Part shown: positions 46,773 through 64,000 of the stretch, piece by piece
Numbering within the stretch: the first letter of the stretch is position 1
How the letters are laid out: each line of letters starts with the position of its first letter
Assembly: GCA_019095985.1 (NCBI GenBank)
Contig: CM032665.1
Location: 31,211,875-31,275,874 of the forward strand
DNA length: 64,000 nucleotides
DNA from: Streblospio benedicti
Lineage: Eukaryota > Annelida > Polychaeta > Spionida > Spionidae
Direction of reading: 5' to 3'
Notes under the pieces: model-generated
Database searches by the model: none
The model's input: only the letters and a program-made list of their open reading frames with translations
What the model was told of the DNA's origin: nothing
Program-made: the position numbers and the translations under genes

Positions 46773-49030
46773 TTATGAATCTAATGAAGATAACATAAGA
46801 TATGATAACTTTGTTTCGTAAAATTACATTCAATATTAAAAAGAAAGACAGAAAACGATAGGTAAATAAATACATACATTGTTTTGTTTTTGTTTTGTTT
46901 GTTGTTGTTGTTTTGTTTTGTTTTTTATGTTACTTTGTTATTCTCGGATAGTTATAATCTCCTGTCTTGTATTGTGAATGACTTGTGCAGTTAGTAATAG
47001 TTACATTAGCTGTTATAAACATTATGTAAGCAGAGTTGTACGGAATCATTATCAAATTATATGATCAGTTTATAAGCCGTCAGAGAGAGTTGATTGCTTA
47101 ATCATCACACAAATGTCTACACATGAGTTATAATTTGATGATGTTTTAATAGATTTATGCCGTTGCTTTTTATTTAATAAAAACATGTTCGTGCTAAGTA
47201 GGTTTGTAAGACCATAGAATAAATGTAGTGTAGCTAAGAAGTAGATAATATAGGGTAGGATTCTAAGGGGATAGAATCAGGTTACGTATGTCATATGTCA
47301 TATAATAACTATATTTAGTGGTATTTGTATTTGTGTGTGGTTACTTTAGTGCAATACCACCATCTTTAAACTTAAATTATTTGTCTGAAATATGCACAGT
47401 AGATGACTCAGGCGTTCATGCTATGTATCGAATGTCTAATATCAGGTATGTACGGTTCACTTTAACCCTGTCAGGTGAACAAACAATATATTGGCGAATC
47501 ATTTTGGAAGTGTAATTATTTTGACATCATATCCCTAGAAGTACTATTTATTAAAACATTATAGACATAAGTATTCTCATGTGTTGGTTATACAATATAT
47601 GTGATCTTTAATAGGTAATTTCTTTTACTCACTTGGGTCATTTTTTACCCGCCCGGGTCTTTTATGACACAGTATGGATGTTGACGCATATTGTAATAGA
47701 TATTTGTTTGATCAACTCAATATTTTATCTGAAAAATATCCAGTGGGGGGTAAAGGATAAATCGAAACGATTTGTCTCTAAGGGCCATTATCCATACTCT
47801 AACAGTCTCAACCACACCACAGTTTGTATACGCTCCCGGGTCAAAAAGACCCTTTTTAATTCCGTGCCGTTGAGGGTTAAAAATCTTTATATGTCACTTT
47901 ACAGCCTGAGCTGATAATTGATTATTATGATCTAAATCACTGCCGATAAGGAACATGTGCTCAGCCTATAAAATGTCTGCTGATTAGACTTTCAAATAAA
48001 TTACATCATAGAAATATCATCTCTAATAGTTTTCTATCATATAAAGTGTAGCTGCTCGTTCGAAATCGAATACTCTACACTTATGCATGCTAAGAAGTCG
48101 TATTGAAGGATAATCTTTAGTGGAGTTCCAGGAATAAAAATATATAAAGGGACATACACGTAAGCTCCTCGAGTTTAGATGGAAATCGATTAAAACGTAC
48201 GTTCAAATTAATATTCTTATAGATAATAGTTTCTTAATAAACAAAACTCAAATTATATTAATACATTAAATCATAGTAATTGTTAATGACTCCTTAGTGG
48301 TGAGCTTGTCTGTGTACAATGGAATACCATAACTATTTAAGGTGTAAGCTCACTGAATTTTGACAATTTCCATTTACTCAAGGTATGTGCAAGATACTGA
48401 AATACACATCATATCCACTAACTACTAAGCTACTCTGTAATATATCGTTTTTTGCAGAAAAGGTATATTTTAGCGGGATCGTTTGATTACAATGAGCACA
48501 AAACTTTAGGTACATGTATATAAGGTTAGAGACAATATACCTATTTTTAATAAAAAGAAGCATCAATAACCATTATCCAAATTGTCCCATCCTTAACTTT
48601 TTCGTATTTGATGTCTATAAAAGATTATTTAGATAAACTTGAATGGTGAATGTTGGCCACTGCCAATATCTCGTATTATCACGAATTCAACATGAAAAAA
48701 TGCTTTATAGTTTTTATAGATAACAAATTTTGAGATTTGAAGTATGGTGCGACCTAGATAATTATCATTAGATGAAGACTATTTTTGTTTGAAATAGGTA
48801 TGTTTTCTCTAACTATGGAAATATATACCTAAACGTTGTGCTTTTTGGTTCACAAAAATCACATTGAAAATGTTTTTAAGAAATTTTTCAAGGCTACTCC
48901 ACAACTTATTCTTTGCTTGTGTACATAAGCATCATATGCTTATCAAAAAGGATAACATCGAACGGGACAAAATTTAATGAGCTTCCTCCTTAAGAAATGC
49001 TTACGTTATATAACGTAAACTATGACTTGT
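46773..49030. other. Intergenic AT-rich DNA
   Basis: No supported gene. Around 47630-47880 there are TGGGTCATTTTTTACCCGCC and CTCCCGGGTCAAAAAGACCC motifs near GAGGGTTAAAAATC, which may be the ends of a degenerate DNA transposon; not convincing enough to name. Confidence 0.35.
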
Positions 49031-49033
49031 CCA

Positions 49034-49040
49034 TATATAA
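49034..49040 (+). promoter_or_regulatory. Possible TATA box of the DNase I gene
   Basis: TATATAA about 260 bp before the start codon, followed by a run without ATG in strong context. The spacing would give a 5'UTR near 225 nt. Support is positional only. Confidence 0.3.
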
Positions 49041-49292
49041 GTTCACCCCGATGACACCATTTGTAAAATTCTAACCAACTCCACAATCACAACAATATTT
49101 GAAATATTCAACCAAACTACAACACATTCACTACACGTATATGTCCGTGAAACAGATAGAAAAAGCTACTAACTAACGTCTGTCACTGCCGACGGTTATC
49201 TTATCACCGTGTTGTTCACACCTGCTGCACACCCACCCAGATAGATACGACTCTCGTTACCGGCGACAGTGTATCGCCAGCATTTCACCACG

Positions 49293-55409
<6,117 letters not shown>

Positions 55410-55428
55410 ACTTTATTCATAGGCTACC

Positions 55429-55448
55429 AATAAATTCTGAAAAATAAA
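55429..55448 (+). terminator. Poly(A) signals of the DNase I gene
   Basis: AATAAA at 55429-55434 and again at 55443-55448, 20 and 34 nt after the stop codon; implies a very short 3'UTR. Confidence 0.6.
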
Positions 55449-55449
55449 A

Positions 55450-56820
55450 CTGAACTCCACATGACAATTACGTTCTTAACACGTCGTCTGTCAACGTCAG
55501 TAACACTCTTGCACTCAAGTCAATTTAAAAACCAATATATTATGTACGTGTATAAATATTTTGTAAATATCGATAAATATCCGACAATAATTTCATGACG
55601 CTTAATAGTTCACTATGTTTACTCATGGTTCATAAATTAGAAGAGGATGGGAACGGTTATTTTAGGCTTCTGCTAAAATTTTGTTTTCACATAATTATTA
55701 TTGCTTCAATTTTTACAAATATGAAACTGAGTGCCAATTTTACTATTTTGTCTTATAAACAATATAAATTCAAGAAAACATGGCAATCATAATGCATATT
55801 ATTCAATAAAAAAAATCCTATAATTATTTAGAGAATCTTGTCTGGTCAATTGTTCGTACAAAATAAAAAATTAATAACCCATCGCTAAGCTTTTTTCCTG
55901 AGAAGGCCATTATGTTCAAAGAGCGAGTTGTCACCTTGATTTTACAGTTTAAGTGCAAAATTTGTGTGGTCAATTGTCATGAACAAATTCATAGAATTAT
56001 ATTAATATATCTTAAATCACATTGGAAATAAATAATAAGATGATTCCCTGGCAGTATTGAAGTAGAATTTTCTATTAATCAACACATCAGACCGTGTGGA
56101 TAATACAGACTTCACTGACTATTGCACAAAATCCTTTGAAATACTTCTACAAAAATCTAACCTGATCAAAGGTCTTTATTTTTTAGTACATTGTATATAT
56201 CATTATGTTTAAGTACTGTAAAACTAGAATATTTCGTGACTATTTAATTTTGCGATTTTGGTCCATCCTCGACCTACTTTAATTAAGCTATTAATGTTTG
56301 CTGACTTTTTTGCACCTACCCACGAAATTCACAAAGCAAACTGTGAGCGAACATTTCTAGTCTTATAGTAGGCTAAAAATAGAATTTGGGCATTTTAGCC
56401 ATGCGCAATTGAATACTGCAAGTCTTGGATCATGACTTACCCACCACAAAAATGTAATAAAATTTTGAAAAGCTTAAAAATTATTTTTCCCTGCTTTAAG
56501 GTTCTCAGCACCAAAAAAAAAGAAAAAAAGGATAGCTCTACTTGCATACTGTAACTAGAAATGTTTATGCACGATTTAATGGGCAAGTGCAAAACAAAAA
56601 CTTTGTCAGCAAACATTAATAGCCTATTAAAGCAGGTACAATATCGATAAAAAGTCACAAAATTAAGTTAAAAAAATAATTTAAACAAAAATCACAAAAT
56701 TTGATAGCCACGAAATATTCTGGTTTTTAGTATCAAATTGCAGATTCTAATAAAACTATTACAAAATAAACAGAACACCAGTTCTTCTAAAATTTCTCAT
56801 TAATAAAACAAATATAAATG
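55450..56820. other. Intergenic AT-rich DNA between DNase I and BZW
   Basis: No supported gene, RNA or mobile element. It separates two convergent transcripts. An inverted motif pair (TAATTAAGCTATTAATGTTT and AACATTAATAGCC at 56279 and 56613) suggests a degraded foldback of about 450 bp (56200-56740). Confidence 0.4.
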
Positions 56821-56842
56821 CAGCTCGGTTTTTATACACATT

Positions 56843-56848
56843 TTTATT
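56843..56848 (-). terminator. Poly(A) signal of the BZW gene
   Basis: AATAAA on the minus strand about 690 bp after the stop codon. Confidence 0.4.
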
Positions 56849-57533
56849 TCAATTTCCATACAAATACATATTTAAGTTTTCATACATATTTTTTCCATCA
56901 TCTATCATTCACAACATGATCCATAAGATCAACCACTATATATAAAATAACACAGGTTATTTATGAGAAAATCATACGATAAAACTACATGGCAACTGTA
57001 TTCTTTTAAGGACAAATAGTCCAGATATAAAATTTTGATTCAAATAAAACATCAATGACAGGCGCTCTAAATGCTTTAGAAAAATGAGCATCTTCACTTG
57101 GGGATATATATAGGAATTTTCAACACAGGACAACAGTCGTGAAGATCACAAGTGGCAATTTACAAAATATATTTGTTCACACTAGAAAAAGGCCTTGCCC
57201 ATTCAATATCCACGATTGACAGTCTTTCAGCAATGCTGCAGCCATGATAACAATACAGATCTAGTGAGAGGTTTGATACAAACTAATAAGCTTGCTGCAG
57301 GATGAAAAGATTCATGTAAAATATCACACAATTATCAGTATTTACCCATGTAGAGATATATCTATGAAGTACACATCCAAATTAACACAATAATTATTAT
57401 GGGGGAAATAAAGGCAAATATATGAATAGTTCCTGATGGTTCAATAAAATAGGGTGTTGGTTCCACCTATGTAACTATAAAGGTGGGATAGGATTGGCCC
57501 AAGCAGCTGCCTGAGAACCAATCTTGTGCATCT

Positions 57534-60500
57534 TTAGTCTTCCTCTTCACCTTCCTCCTCAGATTCTGAAGGAAAAACAAATAACTTTAATGAAAATGAA
57601 CAAAATTCTAAGAAAGAATAAGAAAGACAAATCTGGGTATATCCTTCAGGCTCATTAAATCAGATTTATGCTGTCACAGAATTCCAGCAACAAAAAGCAT
57701 CATCCTTAGGATTTTCCCCCGTGTTTATTAGACAAGTTCATAAAGCAGTATTTTTTTCAAACTTTGACACCATTATTTTACAAATATAAATACAACAAAT
57801 AAAACAAAGCCTTACTTTCACTAAATCATGCTCTTACAGCCACTATAACTTAGTGATAATGAATTGCACAAGTTTCATTTTTACTAGACAAAAAGTTCAT
57901 CACCATACCTTCCTCTGCATTCTCCAGCCACTCAACAAACTTCTTCATCTGGCCGAGAAACACCCCCTTGCCTTTCTGGGAGTGAGCCTCTCTGTACCAC
58001 TTGAGAATGGTCTCTTCACTGAGCACCTCCGCTAGAAGAAGATAAAAATATATTTCCACACGAAGTAAACTTTTCTCACAATAATCTTGTCAAAGGAACT
58101 ATTCATAGAACCAGAGAAAAATACAACCTTCAAACATGGCTTTATCATTACTACATATTACCTACACTAAGTAAATAAACCCTCAGGCTCATTAAATCAG
58201 AATTTTGCCCTCATGAATATCAGGCAAGGTTTGATTCATCACAGGGTTCTAGTTATTAGTTTCCTCTTGTTTCTAATTATCACTATTATATCCAAATACA
58301 AACTATCAAAATAAAATATTTTATTTAAATTTCGAGTACATATACTCCTTGTCAAAGATCCAAATACCAAATACCAGTATTACCAAGAGGAAATGAAACC
58401 ATATGCTATGTACCTAATCAACAGAACATTGAGTTCTAGTTAGTAATTTTCCAACCTGAACAGAAAAGAAGCATACCCTTGTAGAAGAGGAGGATGATCT
58501 TCTGGAAGTTGTTGAGGAAGGCCATGTTTGTGTAGCAGTACTCCTGCACCTTGACGATGAGCTGTAGCTCTGAGCGCTCCGAGGTGGCGAAGGCGGCAAG
58601 TAGACTCTGGTTGGTGCGCAGGTGTTTGAGGGCCTGCTCAGCCACCAGCTCTTCCTTCTTGTTCCACTCTACCACACTCATCAGCACACTCCAAACCTGC
58701 AAATGTTGATGTTAAATTCAATATTTGAACTGCAGCGGGTCCTCCTCTTAAAGCTGTTTTGGATATACGTCTCAACTGCTGTTGAAAAAGTTGGTCGAAA
58801 AAGAATGATTTTGAATTTTCTAAAACGTCAAGGTTATATGTGTCTGCATCAAACCACTTTTCAGTAACAACAAAATCATAGAATCTATAAGTACGAACTA
58901 AACAGAGCGAAACCCGGGGTGACCACTTGTTTGGCTAGTTTACAGGACAATTCCCTGGCAAAGTTCATGAGAAAATAGAATACAGAATTCACAAGGAGGT
59001 ACTTCTACTATTTGGGATTCATTTATATTTCCTACACGTCCTGAATATTTGAGAGCAGTTTTTTACTCTGAAATTTGTTAGGGCAGTGTTTTGGGAATTA
59101 TCTTTTACGGAGTCAGAAAAAACTTTTTAGGTTGGGCATAAAAATGAGGTTTGGACATACACTGGAAACAACATAATTAGGCCCTTAACGATACGCTTTG
59201 AGCAACAATACAATACACATCACGATACTTTGTTGGCGATACGATACACATCACGATACTTTAAATCAATATATTGTCTACACAACAGTCTGGACACGCT
59301 GTAAGTTACAACTAATAGCGCAAGAAATCTATACTAAAATAGCGGGAGGCCATTCGCCATTCAATTGACATTTTGTTAGTAACATTGTTTGCAATACAGC
59401 TAAGATGGCGGCGCCCATTTTTTTTTTTACTCATGGAAATAGACGAAGATTTTTTTTGAATTATGCAAATATTTTGCATATAAATTCATTTAACAGCTAT
59501 ATCGTGAAAAAGTATTTTTTCATAGACTATCATATCGATATTTCAATCTTGAGTAAATAAATCGTGATTCAGCGATGAATCGGGTGTATCGTTGCAGTCC
59601 TAAACATATTTTGGTTGGCCTTGTATCAAATGACTATTGACAAAATCCTTGAAGAGTCATATATATTCTTAAAAATCTTCACTACGCTTAACCTAAATTC
59701 TTCCCTCAGGCTCATTAAATCAGTATATTGCTATCAGATATCAAGCATTAAGTGCTCATCATCGGGAATGCCAAATCAGTGGAAAAAATAACTCGTGAAA
59801 GGAGTACACATACATACCATTACAACTGCCTCATGTTCTGCAAGTCCGTTCTTCTTAATTTCTTCACTTAAATACTGAATAACTTCCTTGACAGGTTCTT
59901 CATCTTTGATCATTTCGGAGAGTTTCTTCAAAACATTTTTGCGATTTTCTCCTGAAGCCTTAACACGCTGGTAATCGACAATAGCCTCCAAACCTTCTCC
60001 CCTGAAGTGGTTGTCGAAGTTCTCAGTACTGCGCTTATTGAAAGGCAGCAAGTCCTGGAAAATAAAATGTTGAAAATTATGTAAAACTCAAAGGACAAGG
60101 TGATCCTACTCAATGCAAAACTATTCTCTTCTTACAAAAAGCCTAGCCAGCCACAAATGTGGGTAGTTCGATGATAATCTAATATGCTCCTGCCGTTAAG
60201 ACGTTTCTTCGCTTAAATAATCAGAGTTAAGATTAGCCACTTGTCCGCTCATATTGACTAGTAAAAATGACGAAAAAGAAATTAAACGAACTCGTCCTTT
60301 TGACTAGTGACAATTCTTGTTAATTTAGCATACAGGTGGAGTTTTTTGCATGCAGGACGAGTTAATTTTTTGCAGGACGAGTCGATATTTGAGGGTTACT
60401 AGTCCTGCTGACGAGTAGAACTTTGCCACCTAATCCTAACCCTGGTTAAATAAGCAGTATCTTTACACATGTTGTTTTTACAATAAATGTATTGACACAA

Positions 60501-63441
60501 ATGACTTATGACTTAATGAAATAGGGAAAATTTCAAAAATTAAAACCTGCCCCGAGATCGGGCACCTGAGGTGTTCATGAGGACGTTCAGAAGAAACAAT
60601 TCACAATACCTTTTCAGTATTTTACCCATTAATTCTATTTTAACTTTTGGTTGAGTTCAATGTTCGTTAACGCTGGAGTTACATTTGTCTTTGTGGAAAA
60701 AAAAGCTTACCAGAAGTTTTGTCTCCAGGCCAGCACGCTTCAAAGCTGAGCCGAGATTGCTCATGTCTTTTTCAGCAAGCCATGCTTTGAACAAGTCAGT
60801 GGCAAAATCAAGTGCAAGACCTGGAAAGGTGGAGGGAAGATTAACGTGGCATTTGAAAGTTAGTAGGATTAATGATTTCCATGTTAATTAATGTCCAGAT
60901 CACACTTTTAAATGGTTCGCATTCACAGTAACACACTGTACCGGAAAATATAAACGCTTGACTTGAAGTGAATCAACAACCAAACTAAAGAGTGACTGAA
61001 AATTGTACATCTGGACAGTGATTAACATGGAAATGAACATTTAAAACAGTGAAGACATGTATGCTATATAAAAAAAGCGAGGCAGGAATGTAAACAAAAC
61101 ATGACAACGGGAGATGAATATTCATGCACCATGTGTTGCACAACTATGGATTGAATTGAGCTGCCAAAAACGCACTCAAAATAAACAAAAACTGGAAATG
61201 TTCTTCACTTGATAGCATTTTCCAAGATAAAAGTTTCAAACAATTAACACACCAGGCAAGACACACATCTCACCAAAAGCCGCTCTTCCATGTGAGCCTT
61301 TCTTAAAACAGTGGCCAAGTGACGCATGTCTTTCTCAGCAAGAAATGCATGAACAAAGACTGTGAAGAAGTGTAATGCAGTATCTGCAATAATCAACATC
61401 TTTTGTCAAGACCTGGCCTTTCAAACGGGTCCATAACCTTATCGTTGCAGCTTTTTGCCTGTTTATAGACTATACTAAATTATCATATGCATCCATATGC
61501 AGCAGAGGACGACTCAACATCAATTTCCATTTAGCCATAATGAAACCTACTTTATTATACGAGGCGTATATTAAAGGTCTAACCAAGACAATGTACTGGA
61601 TTTCCCTCTTTTATCTGGCCGCTATGTCAGGTGTAAAAAATAAATGCAAAAACAACCTTATACTTCACACTTCAAAAGTAATCTACTCACCTTCCTTGAC
61701 GAGATGCTCCTCAAAAAGGGCATCCAGACAGGTGGGTTTGCCGAGGCCGTTGGCCAGACAGATGCCCATCGTCGTTGCCAGCTTCTGCCTCTCCTCGCCG
61801 GAGAAGCCCTTGAGAAACATGATGAGCTTCCTCAGCTCCTCTTCCAGAGGCTTCTCCATGTATTTGTAACGACGGATCAGCTTGTAGAGGACCTGTATTG
61901 AATAATACAATACTTATTTGATTTTTGTTTCTTTTTAATACATAGATTAAAATATTACGAGTGTACACAAAGAGAGATGACTCCACATGGTGTAAACTTT
62001 TCTCACAATAACCTTATTAAAGGAACTATTTATAGAATCAATGAAAAATACAACCTAAAAACCATTGGCTTTGTCATTACTACATATTACCCATACTAAG
62101 TAAATAAACCCTCAGGCTCATTAAATCAGAATTTTGCCCTCATGAATATCAGGCAAGGTTTGATTCATCACAGGGTTCTAGTTGGTAGTTTCTTAAGCGT
62201 AACAGACATGTGGCAAACTACTTCCGTTCACTCCCTGATTGTTAGGAATGTATCATAAATACGACGCAAATCACAAATAATTAAACTAAAGTCTAAAAGC
62301 ATTGTATAATTAATTTCTCTTCAAAAAGTTTTGTTCCTTCCTAAACCATCTTGATACAGCACAAAGAATACTGTAACTACACGCATTTGTGGATCATTCG
62401 ATATGAAATTGAAGTAATCATACCTCGTAATACTTTTTGAGACTTTTCGGCTCAGCGTTTGCACGGAACACGCAGCATTCCGTGCGCACTGGCTTGACTC
62501 CATCGCCATCTTCTAGAATGAAACCCCCAGGGGCTGAAAACAGAAAATCATAGCATGAGTGTAACGTTTAAACAAAATTTCCTATTCATCACTCCAATGA
62601 TAACATTGGGAATATATCAATTTATTTTTATGACATCAAAATACACTAATGAAGGTTACCAAGTGCATGCACTAAAATGTGTGTTTAAAAATGCGCAAGA
62701 TGAATTGTCATACATTTCAAATTCACATCAATAGTCTTAAAACAATTCATAAAAATTACCAAGAATTCCCCCTGCAAAGACAACATCTAAGACAACTTCA
62801 CCATATCTTCTGTAATCAAGTTTAGAACCAGCAGAATCTAAGAACTTGGAAACCTGAAATGACATTGTAAATGCAAGGTTTAAATTTGAAATAAGAAATT
62901 AAGATGATCAACTATACTAATGCGATTGTTCTAAATTCAGACATGTCTAAACAAAACAAAATTACCTGATCTAGATCGTAACACTCTTCGTTTGGGTTTT
63001 TTGCGTCATTAAAGCCTTGGATAATTGCATCACGGAATGCTGAAGGATCGTATTTCTCTTTTTCATCTAAAAGAAAAACAAAAATCTCATCTTATATACA
63101 GTACTTTACCATAGTCTACCAGTGCACATTTGGTAAGCATTAGATTGTCAGTCATAAGTATTGCGTTTGGATATTTGAACATCATCAAATTGTTCACTTG
63201 GATTATTTTACTCTGGTCCTTCTTTTAGCATACTTAGTTGTTTTTCATATCACATAGTGTTAGGGGAAAATGTTGAACTTGCAAAAACAAAATAACACAA
63301 CAAACACTGAATTATTTTTGCCATACATAGCAAGAACAACCGTAATAGTACTGATGTATTTAATAAACATAACATACCCCTTTTTCTGGTCTTTATACGT
63401 TGACCTTGTAGAACTGGTTTTTCCCCTTTCTGATTCGACAT
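57534..63441 (-). CDS. BZW: BZW1/2, eIF5-mimic protein (5MP, krasavietz)
   Basis: Coding exons in order: 63378-63441 (ATG), 62966-63066, 62760-62853, 62424-62533, 61691-61892, one of 61274-61383 or 60711-60820, 59818-60054, 58477-58696, 57909-58031, 57534-57565 (TAA). All phases agree and give 430 residues (human BZW1 is about 419). Signatures: the start [55 protein letters not shown] in the W2/HEAT-like C-terminal domain, [12 protein letters not shown] and an acidic Glu/Asp tail that corresponds to the acidic end of eIF5. 5MPs bind eIF2 and eIF3, compete with eIF5 and tighten start-codon choice or modulate ATF4-type translation; they act in the cytoplasm. A 5'UTR acceptor TTTCAG lies at 63453, so the promoter is farther right, outside the window. 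Confidence 0.95.
59178..59602. mobile_element. hAT-like MITE in a BZW intron
   Basis: Left end TAGGCCCTTAACGATACGC, right end (reverse complement) TAGGACTGCAACGATACAC, with a twice repeated CGATACACATCACGATACTT inside. About 425 bp, no transposase. The ends resemble non-autonomous hAT elements common in animal genomes; the assignment is by resemblance only. Confidence 0.5.
60711..60820 (-). CDS. BZW: BZW alternative exon 6b (family-typical version)
   Basis: 110 nt, phase 1 to 0, acceptor CTTTCCAG, donor CTG/GTAAGC. Encodes [20 protein letters not shown] then [16 protein letters not shown], closer to the vertebrate segment FKAWMAEKDANSV than 6a is. Including both 6a and 6b would shift the frame (110 nt is not a multiple of 3), so splicing must choose one. 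Confidence 0.9.
61274..61383 (-). CDS. BZW: BZW alternative exon 6a (probable mutually exclusive exon)
   Basis: 110 nt, phase 1 to 0, acceptor ATTATTGCAG, donor TTG/GTGAGA. Encodes [20 protein letters not shown] then [16 protein letters not shown]. It aligns without gaps with 6b, with about 17 of 37 residues identical, including the LAEKDM core. No stop, no frame break and consensus splice sites, so it does not look like a decayed copy. It departs from the family at the usual KAW (here HAF). Confidence 0.85.
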
Positions 63442-63452
63442 AAAACAGTTTG

Positions 63453-64000
63453 CTGAAACATAAAATATCTGTTATAACTTAAACTGTAAATCATAAACAG
63501 GAGTTGCACAAGGATCACCACCACATTTCACACTGTATAATCTGCATGTAGAATCTATATGGTATAATGCATAATGACACAAAATAGGTGTTTACACATT
63601 CTCAGTCAATAATGCAATGTAAACAGTGTTCAATCTTGGTTGCGCCATTGGCTCATAAAATGTGAAATAGTGTTTTCCAATCGTATCATAAGCCCCCCGC
63701 CAGATCCACTTTGAAAATTGTATCCATCTTTCTTTGTTTTTTATCAAATATTAAAAAAAAATATTCTTATATTATCATTATTTGGTGGGTGCCACTATGT
63801 TAAAGCGTACTTCGATTGAGCTACCAGGGCTGAACGCTAGCTAGTGCCCTGGTGTCCTGGGCACAAAAATTCTAAGTCAGGGCACATCAAAACTTAAACT
63901 CTTGTGCCCTGATGGGCACACCATAAAAAAGTACCAGTTATTATATTTTAGCTAAACTCGACCATCATATCCACAATGTTGTATTCCCTATGGTGAAACA
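63453..64000 (-). other. 5' intron of BZW, edge of window
   Basis: AT-rich. 63828-63925 carries a repeated GTGCCCTG / GGGCACA pattern that looks like the start of a dispersed repeat. No first exon or promoter could be identified before the window ends. Confidence 0.4.

Larger units (their letters stand above)
58060..62195. repeat. 200-bp dispersed repeat, two copies in BZW introns
   Basis: Copies at 58068-58265 and 61995-62194 in the same orientation share ACTAAGTAAATAAACCCTCA, GGCTCATTAAATCAGAATTT and TGATTCATCACAGGGTTCTA with few changes. Shorter pieces with CTCAGGCTCATTAAATCAG occur at about 57647 and 59705. No inverted ends or coding capacity are seen; identity as SINE or MITE is open. 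Confidence 0.7.

Noticed and set aside
47633-47914. Possible piggyBac-like ends (CCCGGGTC / GACCCGGG)
   Set aside because: No TTAA flanks or transposase, and the inverted motifs are too short.

Overview
The window looks like nuclear DNA of a spiralian (lophotrochozoan) invertebrate. Short GC-rich exons with strong G/C third-position bias sit in long AT-rich introns with GT..AG borders, among LINE tails, MITE-like inverted repeats and long GT microsatellites. The best phylogenetic clue is a neuropeptide precursor whose amidated peptides end in GLFF and NGLLF/NSLLF and whose C-terminal peptide has a Cys-x6-Cys pair. That architecture fits the FFamide/SIFamide family described from molluscs and annelids. 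The phylum and species cannot be fixed from sequence alone.

Layout. 1 to about 19.7 kb (+): the 3' part of a large gene for a type I membrane protein with about a dozen six-cysteine EB/EGF-like repeats, a Thr/Pro stalk, one transmembrane helix and a cytoplasmic tail, including an 18-nt microexon. A Lys-rich exon at 18.5 kb may be an alternative 3' end. About 19.9 to 34.65 kb (-): the FFamide/SIFamide-type precursor. It has a TATA-type GC-rich promoter near 34.67 kb, an untranslated first exon, a 9.1-kb first intron, four coding exons and a probable 3'UTR exon. 35 to 44.7 kb: intergenic DNA dominated by foldbacks, MITEs and LINE 3' ends. 44.8 to 45.95 kb (-): an uninterrupted BTB/coiled-coil gene with a C-terminal Cys/His cluster. 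49.3 to 55.4 kb (+): a complete eight-exon secreted DNase I gene with its catalytic residues intact. 57.5 to 63.45 kb (-): a BZW/eIF5-mimic protein (5MP, Drosophila krasavietz) gene with ten coding positions.

The genes do not form an operon or pathway. They share structure at the exon level. (1) The BZW gene carries two non-identical 110-nt versions of one internal exon, same phases, whose joint inclusion would shift the frame: probable mutually exclusive exons. (2) The neuropeptide gene has a duplicated peptide-pair exon, and the second copy is an in-frame cassette. (3) Four local duplications sit exactly on splice junctions: a 32-bp x 6 array over a 5' splice site, a 36-bp x 7 array over a 3' splice site that includes a TACTAAC branch-point-like motif, an irregular array over the last exon's stop codon and donor-like sites, and a duplicated intron end giving a decoy acceptor.

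Exon limits were read by hand from splice consensus and reading phase. They close without frame breaks except at one junction in the EB-repeat gene (4749 to 6074), which I could not resolve.
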